Below, piece by piece: positions 22,386 to 27,924 of a stretch of DNA of 27,924 bases. The notes below the pieces were generated by a model. It did no database searches, was not told the origin of the DNA, and was given only the letters and a program-made list of their open reading frames with translations. The DNA is from an uncultured Fibrobacter sp. (GTDB lineage Bacteria > Fibrobacterota > Fibrobacteria > Fibrobacterales > Fibrobacteraceae): positions 1 through 27,924 of the forward strand of contig CALATK010000115.1 in the NCBI GenBank assembly GCA_937891805.1, written 5' to 3'. The position numbers were made by a program, and so were the translations under genes. Numbering within the stretch: the first letter of the stretch is position 1; each line of letters opens with the position of its first letter.

Positions 22386-24749
22386 TTACTCCAGATAGGC
22401 GCAACAGCGGAAACCGATAACGGGAGACTTGTAATAAGCAGAAGCTCCACGATAGGCCGTGGTCTTGCCCGTCAAGAACACCACTTCGATATGGTCAGGC
22501 ACGTACTTGAGGCCATTACTGATGGTCTCGAGCCATTTATCCCCGCCGTTCTTGTATTCGGAATAGAGAGCGTAATCCGTACCGATAACCGCACCTGTCG
22601 TGTCCTGAACCTTGAAGAACTGCAAGGAATCCTTAAAATCCTTGGTCCGCAAAAGCTTGTAAAGAGTTCTCGTGGTATCAGCCGCATAAACCGTATCTAC
22701 CTTGGCACCTTCACGATACAAGAAAACAGAATCCTTCACATATTCCAGACGGGTAAAATAAGGGAACGACCGGTTCGTGCAATAAGCGATTTCTTCCCTT
22801 TCCAAACCGTTGAACACTTTATAACTTCCACCCTTCACCACGGCAGCCGAATCTTCGGAACGGCCCTTTGCCCATTCCTGGAGCTGTCCCGGGAAATCCC
22901 TAATGCCCATGGGGTTCACACAACGCGGGTTGCGTAAAGTTATATCGTTTGCACTAGCAGAATCGTTGGTCGCCACATTGCAATAACTGAACAGGTATTC
23001 CGTAGCATCGATTTCGTCTTCTTGAAGCACCCCGTAAGAAAGCGTGCCGCCAGAAAGACAGACCCGTTCCCAATCTCGTTCATTACAGAGACTCACCTTG
23101 AATCCGCTGGCCGTAATCGCTTCGCAGGTTGCCAGGGCTTCGGAGTACAGCACATTGCTCACGAACTTGCCGGAATCATCCTGGTGTTCAAACCGTTCCA
23201 TACAGAAAACCGTATCTTTAGAAACAGACACCGGCAGGAACCCGTCTGGGCAAGTCACCTGTTTGGCAAGGCTTCCCGGGGACACCGCAATAGTATCAAT
23301 CAATGCTACAGAATAATATCCCGACTTATCCTTGGAACGAATCCTTAGAATCAAGGTATCCCCAGGAGAAACCCAACGAATCGTGTCCGTCACAAAGGAA
23401 CCGGTAGAGGCAACCTTCATGGTATCGGCGCTTCTTGTGTACAAGATGGAATAACGGCCTTCTCCACCCACGTTATCGTAGGTTATCCATTCCTTTGAAG
23501 CCGTGTCGTAGTAGTCGACTACGTATGACGCGACCGTATCAAAGCAAATTCCAAATCCACAGGTATCGGGAATCCACAAAACCGTATCCGCAATAATCCC
23601 ATGGTTCTTATTCGTTGGATCAAGGCTCCGATTCCAGAAAATCCGCAGGCGGTTGTTGCTGTCGAGCCGAGCCATTCCCGGGAACAGGGTATCTTCCAAC
23701 ACGTAGAGCTTTGTAGGCATCAAGGGCGCAATGGAATCGGTAGTCATGAACAGCTGATACGACTCTACCGTGGCCACACCCTCGTTACCGGAGGAATTTC
23801 CGCTAGAATCCCAAGACGAGAGCCCGATATTGTATTTGGACTGCGCCTTCAGGCCTTCGAACACCACGCGGAATCGGTTAAGACTATCTGCATCAAAATC
23901 AAAGCCCTTGCCGTCTAGAACAACAAAGCGCAAATAGTTCTTCACGTTATTATCGTGGCTAACTCCGTCCACCCAGACAGAATCATTGTTGGCACGGATT
24001 CTGGCGTGACGCTTGTAAAGTACGCCTCCCGTCATATCCTGACCATTGGGTGCATAGAGGCTGATCTTGACGTTGCGCAGGTCCTCATTCTTGTCCGGAG
24101 AATAAAGGACGATGTTGTAGCCCACAATGGGGCCAGAGAGTTCCATGGGCTTGTAAAAATCCGTCTGGTCCGTAGGCCGATACCACTCAATCAGGGCGCC
24201 TGTAGTCCATACGGAATCGTAGAGGCTCACCCGAGACGGCGGCATATCGTCGCCAAAATGAATGAACACCCGCTGTACAGCTCCCGGATCGTCATTGTCG
24301 TCGTATTCGCAATAAAATGCCACCTGAAGGCTGTCATAGGTATCCCGGAAATCCTTCACATACTCCGTCACATCGATGGTGTCGTAAAGAGCCTTGGTCC
24401 CTTGAGGGTAGTCGAAACTGGCCGTTGCCTTCGAAACCTGGTCCGAAGAAACCGCCTTGGAAGTGTCGTCCAAAACGGTAGTGTCCACCCACATGTAGAT
24501 GCGGGCCAAGTTTTCCGTTTCAATGGGATAACGAAGCCTAATGCGGTAACAGGCAGAAGTATCGCCTTCAGTAGCGCAGGACCGGAGCACGCTCACATCC
24601 GAAGCTTCCCTGTCGAACAGGAACTCGATAGTACTGTCGTCGTCGGAACAGGCCATCAAGGAAACGGCAAAAAAAGCCGCCCACATGGTGAGTACAGCCG
24701 GCCAAAACAGAGGCCTACGACACAGGTCTTTCAGACCGCAAAACATCAT
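22386..24749 (-). CDS. large lipoprotein with C-terminal FGE-sulfatase/SUMF1-like domain
   Basis: A 787-residue secreted lipoprotein. The signal ends in a lipobox (SLMAC, lipidated Cys34) followed by SDDDS. The middle (about 170-480) is beta-rich, with segments reminiscent of fibronectin type III repeats (PPSRVSLYDSVWTTGALIEWYRP; LRIFWNRSLDPTNKNHG). The C-terminal third (about 500-787) follows the formylglycine-generating-enzyme-like layout: PVSVSKDTVFCMERFEH, YSEALATCEAI, SLCNERDWERVC, MGIRDFPGQLQEW, VVKGGSYKV and finally IGFRCC. It is Cys-rich and is probably a non-enzymatic or binding version. TATATT lies eight bases before the first of two adjacent ATGs. ruvX follows after three bases. 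Ligand and role are unknown. Confidence 0.85.
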   Translation of the reverse strand: MMFCGLKDLCRRPLFWPAVLTMWAAFFAVSLMACSDDDSTIEFLFDREASDVSVLRSCATEGDTSACYRIRLRYPIETENLARIYMWVDTTVLDDTSKAVSSDQVSKATASFDYPQGTKALYDTIDVTEYVKDFRDTYDSLQVAFYCEYDDNDDPGAVQRVFIHFGDDMPPSRVSLYDSVWTTGALIEWYRPTDQTDFYKPMELSGPIVGYNIVLYSPDKNEDLRNVKISLYAPNGQDMTGGVLYKRHARIRANNDSVWVDGVSHDNNVKNYLRFVVLDGKGFDFDADSLNRFRVVFEGLKAQSKYNIGLSSWDSSGNSSGNEGVATVESYQLFMTTDSIAPLMPTKLYVLEDTLFPGMARLDSNNRLRIFWNRSLDPTNKNHGIIADTVLWIPDTCGFGICFDTVASYVVDYYDTASKEWITYDNVGGEGRYSILYTRSADTMKVASTGSFVTDTIRWVSPGDTLILRIRSKDKSGYYSVALIDTIAVSPGSLAKQVTCPDGFLPVSVSKDTVFCMERFEHQDDSGKFVSNVLYSEALATCEAITASGFKVSLCNERDWERVCLSGGTLSYGVLQEDEIDATEYLFSYCNVATNDSASANDITLRNPRCVNPMGIRDFPGQLQEWAKGRSEDSAAVVKGGSYKVFNGLEREEIAYCTNRSFPYFTRLEYVKDSVFLYREGAKVDTVYAADTTRTLYKLLRTKDFKDSLQFFKVQDTTGAVIGTDYALYSEYKNGGDKWLETISNGLKYVPDHIEVVFLTGKTTAYRGASAYYKSPVIGFRCCAYLE

Positions 24750-24757
24750 CTGGTTAC

Positions 24758-24763
24758 AATATA
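24758..24763 (-). promoter_or_regulatory. -10-like TATATT before the large lipoprotein gene
   Basis: TATATTG on the minus strand ends eight bases before ATG 24749; no SD intervenes. Confidence 0.4.
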
Positions 24764-24803
24764 GAAAAAAGCCCTATTCCAGGACAAACCTACGGTCCGC
24801 CAC

Positions 24804-24835
24804 AAATAAAAACGGCCGCTACAAGAGCGACCGTT
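24804..24835 (-). terminator. Rho-independent terminator of rplU-rpmA
   Basis: On the minus strand AACGGTCGCT, loop CTTGT and AGCGGCCGTT form a 10-bp stem with one mismatch, followed by TTTATTTG. It begins about 20 bases after the rpmA stop. Confidence 0.85.
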
Positions 24836-24855
24836 CAAATCGAAACAAAATCGAA

Positions 24856-25116
24856 TTAGGCTTCTTCGGGGTAGACAGAAACCTTCTGACGCTTTGCATC
24901 GAGGCGTTCGAACTTCACTTTGCCGTCAACCAGGGAGAACAAGGTGAAATCCTTGCCCATGCCCACGTTCACGCCACTGTGGAAGTGAGAACCGCGCTGA
25001 CGAACGATGATGTTGCCAGCCTTGACGGTTTCGCCCGCGTACTTCTTAACACCAAGATACTTGGCGTTACTGTCGCGGCCGTTACGTACTGAACCTTGAC
25101 CTTTCTTATGTGCCAT
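24856..25116 (-). CDS. rpmA: 50S ribosomal protein L27
   Basis: An 86-residue protein starting [16 protein letters not shown], with [23 protein letters not shown] and [20 protein letters not shown], all hallmark L27 segments. It lacks the cleaved N-terminal extension found in Firmicutes. L27 sits at the peptidyl-transferase centre. The start follows the rplU stop by three bases, giving the conserved rplU-rpmA operon, and a terminator follows. Confidence 0.98.
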   Translation of the reverse strand: MAHKKGQGSVRNGRDSNAKYLGVKKYAGETVKAGNIIVRQRGSHFHSGVNVGMGKDFTLFSLVDGKVKFERLDAKRQKVSVYPEEA

Positions 25117-25119
25117 GGA

Positions 25120-25605
25120 TTAAGCCTCCTTAGCCTTGCGCAGAGAGTTCTTCTTGACCTTGGCGGGCTTTGCGATACCCTGGGCAATCTTTTCCTTGCG
25201 AGTAAGGGGCTTGACCTGCTCCTTCTGCTTGGCGAGCGCGGCCACGCGAGCGCGGTTGCGTTCAATCACCTTGGGATCGACCTTTGCGGATTCTGCGCCG
25301 GAGCGAAGTTCCGTGACCAGCACCTCGGTATAGCCCTGACGATGACCGTTACGGCGTTCGTAACGGGTGCGACGCTTCTTCTTGAAAACGATGATGGTGT
25401 CATACTTGCCGTGGGCAAGGACTTCCACCTTCACGGAGGCGTCGTTCAGGACAGGGGTGCCGATTTGCACTTCTTTTCCTGCGAAAAGAAGAACGGACTT
25501 GAGCTCCAGTTCGGAACCAACAGCGGTGTCAAGAGTGGGGACCTTGTAGGCCTTGCCCAGCTCGACTTTATACTGGAAACCACCTGTTTCAACAATAGAA
25601 TACAT
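25120..25605 (-). CDS. rplU: 50S ribosomal protein L21 with basic C-terminal extension
   Basis: A 161-residue protein. The first roughly 103 residues are standard L21 (MYSIVETGGFQYKVELG, VLLFAGKEVQIGTPVL, KYDTIIVFKKKRRTRYERRNGHRQGYTEV). The remaining roughly 58 residues form a Lys/Arg/Ala-rich tail not found in the common short form. AAGGA lies eight bases before the ATG. It is first in the rplU-rpmA operon. The leader is about 30 nt after a TAAATTTG motif. Confidence 0.97.
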   Translation of the reverse strand: MYSIVETGGFQYKVELGKAYKVPTLDTAVGSELELKSVLLFAGKEVQIGTPVLNDASVKVEVLAHGKYDTIIVFKKKRRTRYERRNGHRQGYTEVLVTELRSGAESAKVDPKVIERNRARVAALAKQKEQVKPLTRKEKIAQGIAKPAKVKKNSLRKAKEA

Positions 25606-25638
25606 TTTGTAATCCTTTTTAGTTTGCTATTGGAGTCC

Positions 25639-25646
25639 CAAATTTA
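25639..25646 (-). promoter_or_regulatory. rplU: rplU promoter motif TAAATTTG
   Basis: TAAATTTG on the minus strand matches the Bacteroidetes -7 consensus TAnnTTTG and lies 33 bases before ATG 25605. An SD is present downstream of it. Confidence 0.45.
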
Positions 25647-25719
25647 GCATAAAACGGCTAAATCGTAAAGGGATAAAGGTTTAAAAACGGCGATTTTTGG
25701 ATTAAAATCAGGCATTTTT

Positions 25720-25843
25720 CACCCCGAACCAAGGGGGGAAGTCTCCCCCTCGCTCTCCTTCGTTGGCTCCGTGACAAAGGTCCCTGAGCCCGCCGAAGGG
25801 CCGCTACCCCCTCTCCTAAGGGGACACCCCCTAACACCCCCGA
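25720..25843. repeat. C-rich intergenic block with REP-like palindromes
   Basis: Several short inverted repeats are packed here: GGGGGGA-agt-CTCCCCC near 25734-25749; the imperfect palindrome CCCTGAGCCCGCCGAAGGG (25782-25800); CCCCT-ctccta-AGGGG (25808-25823), overlapping the alternative AGGGG-acac-CCCCT (25819-25832). The block fills the gap between the radical SAM gene end and the rplU promoter and may end transcription without a T-tract. No coding frame is convincing. Confidence 0.55.
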
Positions 25844-26920
25844 TTACGCTCCGGCGTCTTCCAGTCGTTTCACATGGCAATAAGCCAGTTCCTTCGTCTT
25901 TTCGTCCCGAAGGTGCAGGCTGGAACCTTCGCAGTAGCGCCAGTACTTGCAGGTCTTGCAGTCGCCGATCTTTGCCCAGCGGCGGTCCCGCATCACCTGG
26001 TAGCGGTTCTGCCACACATCCCAGATGTCGTCCTTGTAGATGTTCCCCTGGATGTAGTCCCCTCGCAAGCTCGGGCAAGCCGAAATGCTCCCGTCGCAAA
26101 GAACGGAACTGACGTTCACACCGGCCCGACAGAAGAAGGGGTAATTGCGGGCTTCTTTCTCGTAGCTCCCGAGGAACCCTTCGCAGCCGTAATTCACGTT
26201 GATGACCTTCAGGGACTTCACCTCCCGGATAAAGTCAAAGACCTGCCGGAATTCTTGGTTGGTCAACTGGAACAGCGGGTTGTCCTTGGCGCGGCCCTTG
26301 GGGAACACCGTGGCAATACGCCAGCGCTTCACGCCGATTTTCAGGAGAATTTCGAGAATCTTCGGCAGTTCCTTCAGGTTCTCCCGGTTCACGCAGGTCA
26401 TCACGTCGAAAGTGAGACCTTGGGTGTGAGCGGCCATGTCGATGGCCCGGAGCGCGTTGTCAAAGCTGGTGGGGGCGCCGCGGAAATGGTTGTGGCTTTC
26501 CTTGAGGCCGTCGAGGCTGATGGTAAGCGAGCGGAGACCGGCGTTCAAAAGACCCTTGTAACGTTCGGGCGTCATGGCAAGTCCGTTGGTCACCATACCC
26601 CAGGTGTAACCGCGCTTCTTGATTTCGTGGCCACATTCCTCTAGGTCCTGGCGCATCAGGGGCTCGCCTCCGGTAATCACCACGATAAAATGCTTCGGGT
26701 CTATGTGTGGGGCAAGCTTGTCCAGAGCCCCAAAAAAATCTTCCCGGGGCATGTCCGGGATGGCATCCTTCACGCAGTCGCTACCGCAATGCAAACAGTG
26801 CAGGTTACAGCGCAGCGTACATTCCCAAAAGAAATAGGTCAGCGGGTGGGCCTTGATCTCGTTATGTCGGTAGAGGCGATAGGCTTCGAGGGCGAGTTTT
26901 TTCTTAAAACAAAGATGCAT
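25844..26920 (-). CDS. radical SAM/SPASM enzyme of a lipoprotein-paired system
   Basis: A 358-residue enzyme that reductively cleaves S-adenosylmethionine to start radical chemistry. The SAM-cluster motif is C38-xxx-C42-xx-C45 (CNLHCLHC), followed by ITGGEPLMR, MVTNG and SLDGLKESHNHFRG. The C-terminal SPASM region has Cys at 264, 275, 282, 321, 324, 330 and 348, enough for auxiliary iron-sulfur clusters. SPASM proteins commonly modify peptides. The gene starts five bases after the stop of a Cys-rich lipoprotein gene and has no good SD, so the two are probably translationally coupled. From memory this pairing resembles the TIGR04133/TIGR04134 rSAM-lipoprotein system of FCB bacteria; the reaction is unknown. 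Confidence 0.9.
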   Translation of the reverse strand: MHLCFKKKLALEAYRLYRHNEIKAHPLTYFFWECTLRCNLHCLHCGSDCVKDAIPDMPREDFFGALDKLAPHIDPKHFIVVITGGEPLMRQDLEECGHEIKKRGYTWGMVTNGLAMTPERYKGLLNAGLRSLTISLDGLKESHNHFRGAPTSFDNALRAIDMAAHTQGLTFDVMTCVNRENLKELPKILEILLKIGVKRWRIATVFPKGRAKDNPLFQLTNQEFRQVFDFIREVKSLKVINVNYGCEGFLGSYEKEARNYPFFCRAGVNVSSVLCDGSISACPSLRGDYIQGNIYKDDIWDVWQNRYQVMRDRRWAKIGDCKTCKYWRYCEGSSLHLRDEKTKELAYCHVKRLEDAGA

Positions 26921-26925
26921 GGAAA

Positions 26926-27450
26926 CTATTCATCTTCCGTCGGCTTTTCAGGGCAGTTTATGGTGGGAAAACACCCGGCCAATGGGTCAGGGTCAAGGTT
27001 GGGATTGCGCTCTATGCAAACTTCCTGGGCCGACTCGCAGTTCTTGGCCTTGTCGGAACCCGCCTCAGGAGCCAGGGCTTCCACACCTTCTGGGAGCACC
27101 ACCCCCTCCCCCGTAGCATCGGAAGGATCTCTCAAGTACCTGTTTCCATCGGTGCAGTCGATAATCTTGAATTCCTTGCCTGCTTCGTTTTTCGCCATGT
27201 CATTAAAACATAAGGTTATAGACTTAAAATCAGCGGGCACACCGTAAATGGCAATGGCCTGCTGCATCTCACTGCTGCTGGGGATTTCTTTTGTAGCTTC
27301 GCTGGAACTGGACGCCGGGTTTTCAGCGGCACTGCTGTAATTTGGGTCGGGACCATAAAGACATACGGCCGACGAGCCGGAGTCGTCACAACCGGCCCAG
27401 AAAAAACTGGTCAAGGCCAACGCTATTTTTTTCAAGTGCCTGTAGAACAT
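26926..27450 (-). CDS. Cys-rich lipoprotein, probable partner of the radical SAM/SPASM enzyme
   Basis: A 174-residue secreted lipoprotein. A basic N-terminus and hydrophobic core lead to WAGC with the lipidated Cys21 followed by Asp-Asp. The mature protein carries two copies of a short motif, CLYGPDPNY (30-38) and AIYGVPADF, separated by a Ser/Glu/Pro-rich linker (SSAAENPASSSSE), plus a Cys-rich C-terminal half (eight Cys in total). Of two adjacent ATGs, 27450 has AAGGAG at six bases; the longer frame from 27471 lacks support. It precedes the radical SAM gene by five bases. The YGxPxxY/F motif is what I recall of the rSAM-associated lipoproteins, making it the likely substrate or partner. Confidence 0.78.
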   Translation of the reverse strand: MFYRHLKKIALALTSFFWAGCDDSGSSAVCLYGPDPNYSSAAENPASSSSEATKEIPSSSEMQQAIAIYGVPADFKSITLCFNDMAKNEAGKEFKIIDCTDGNRYLRDPSDATGEGVVLPEGVEALAPEAGSDKAKNCESAQEVCIERNPNLDPDPLAGCFPTINCPEKPTEDE

Positions 27451-27482
27451 CATCTGCTCCTTTTCGCCCATTCCCTATCAGT

Positions 27483-27488
27483 AATATA
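27483..27488 (-). promoter_or_regulatory. candidate -10 TATATT of the lipoprotein-rSAM operon
   Basis: TATATT on the minus strand, about 32 bases before ATG 27450, leaving a leader that contains the AAGGAG SD. Confidence 0.35.
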
Positions 27489-27539
27489 CATTTTTTATCG
27501 TTCTAAAAGTTCCTTACAGAAAAAAGAGAGTTTAATCAT

Positions 27540-27570
27540 AAAAAAAGCCCGCCTCGTGAGAAGCGGACTT
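27540..27570 (-). terminator. Rho-independent terminator downstream of the RecD-like gene
   Basis: On the minus strand AAGTCCGC, a 10-nt loop and GCGGGCTT form an 8-bp stem with one wobble, followed by TTTTTATG. It lies about 130 bases after the RecD-like stop and just above the lipoprotein-rSAM promoter. Confidence 0.85.
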
Positions 27571-27667
27571 GAAAGTTTCTAGGAGATCCCCGTGATTCTA
27601 TCGCCCTATCGCTATGCTCCAGGGCTCCAGAATGACAGCGGGGATGACAATGGAGCGGCGACCTTGT

Positions 27668-27702
27668 GTCTCGAACCTCGCGCCTCGTGCCTCGAGCCTC
27701 AC
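27668..27702. repeat. heptamer repeat element G at the 3' end of the RecD-like gene
   Basis: Five 7-bp units: GTCTCGA, ACCTCGC, GCCTCGT, GCCTCGA, GCCTCAC. The stop codon TGA of the RecD-like gene (27701-27699) is formed by the last unit. Confidence 0.65.
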
Positions 27703-27924
27703 CCCAGTCGTTCTTTCAGCCTTGTAAACCGTCTGGTGCTGCGGTTGTTGCGGACGGCCTGGTGGAACGCTCCGGGTGCGGAAAGTACCCACACGTGTCC
27801 TTTCGCGCGGGTGATGGCCGTATAAAGCAGGTTCCGCTGGAGCATCACGTAGTGGCTGGAGTCGAGAATCACGATGACGGCGGGGTATTCGCTGCCCTGG
27901 CTCTTGTGGATGGTGCAGGCGTAG
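27699..27924 (-). CDS. RecD/RecD2-like DNA helicase, C-terminal fragment (5' part outside window)
   Basis: Only the last 75 codons are present. They read YACTIHKSQGSEYPAVIVI, then MLQRNLLYTAITRAKGHVWVLS, the UvrD_C_2-type helicase motifs V and VI region of RecD-family superfamily 1 helicases (the HKSQG and YTAITRAK motifs). A short basic tail (NNRSTRRFTRLKERLG) precedes the stop. The motifs fit RecD2 best, but a longer sequence would be needed to separate RecD2 from RecD or another SF1B helicase. The stop lies in heptamer element G. Confidence 0.85.
   Translation of the reverse strand, partial: YACTIHKSQGSEYPAVIVILDSSHYVMLQRNLLYTAITRAKGHVWVLSAPGAFHQAVRNNRSTRRFTRLKERLG

Noticed and set aside
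25606..25720. A structured L21 autoregulatory leader
   Set aside because: A promoter motif and SD are visible but no convincing conserved RNA structure could be drawn by eye.
27592..27825. Plus-strand frame near the right edge
   Set aside because: It crosses heptamer element G and is antisense to the RecD-like helicase motifs, which are clearly encoded on the minus strand.

Overview
The window looks like chromosomal DNA from a Gram-negative bacterium of the Fibrobacter type (Fibrobacterota, FCB group). The grounds are outer-membrane and lipoprotein genes with Ser-rich post-lipobox linkers, a radical SAM/SPASM enzyme paired with a small lipoprotein, promoter motifs close to the Bacteroidetes TAnnTTTG type, single-chain PurL and a long-form GMP synthetase. 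This placement is inference; no rRNA gene is present to confirm it. No tRNA, rRNA, CRISPR, IS element or phage gene was seen, and no gene-free stretch exceeds 300 bases.

Layout. 1-3554: purL (minus), cut by the left edge. 3555-5035: two tandem single-span membrane proteins (minus), terminators below them and an A-tract-rich divergent promoter region above. 5036-5545: a helical hypothetical protein (plus). 5581-12803: a surface-polysaccharide locus with two GT2 glycosyltransferases, a Wzx-like flippase and an FdtB-like sugar aminotransferase in one minus-strand operon, then a FemAB/GNAT-like acyltransferase (plus), an FdtA-like ketoisomerase (minus) and a Wzi-like outer-membrane protein (plus). 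Together these suggest synthesis, export and surface handling of a glycan containing a dTDP-derived 3-amino-3,6-dideoxyhexose. 18230-12775: a tightly packed seven-gene minus-strand operon (small hypothetical, rsgA, membrane protein, outer-membrane protein, nadD-like, DUF2914-like membrane protein, RluA-type pseudouridine synthase). 18433-22003: UbiA-family prenyltransferase, guaA and an AT-rich orphan GT2 (plus). 24749-21972: a large FGE-like lipoprotein followed by ruvX/yqgF (minus). 25605-24856: rplU-rpmA (minus). 27450-25844: lipoprotein plus radical SAM/SPASM enzyme (minus). 27924-27699: C-terminus of a RecD-like helicase (minus).

Two sequence-level signals run through the window. First, at least seven loci carry tracts of degenerate 7-bp repeats. 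Several are paired as inverted arms and/or joined to a short GCC-GAA-GGC (TTCG) hairpin. The word differs by locus but often fits NNNAGTT or its complement. These elements contain or touch the stop codons of flanking genes, abut one promoter and, in rsgA, lie in frame inside the coding sequence. Second, eight first-in-unit genes have a TATNTT hexamer only 6-9 nt before the start codon and no usable Shine-Dalgarno, suggesting leaderless or near-leaderless transcripts. Most operon-internal genes instead overlap their neighbour or have an SD.
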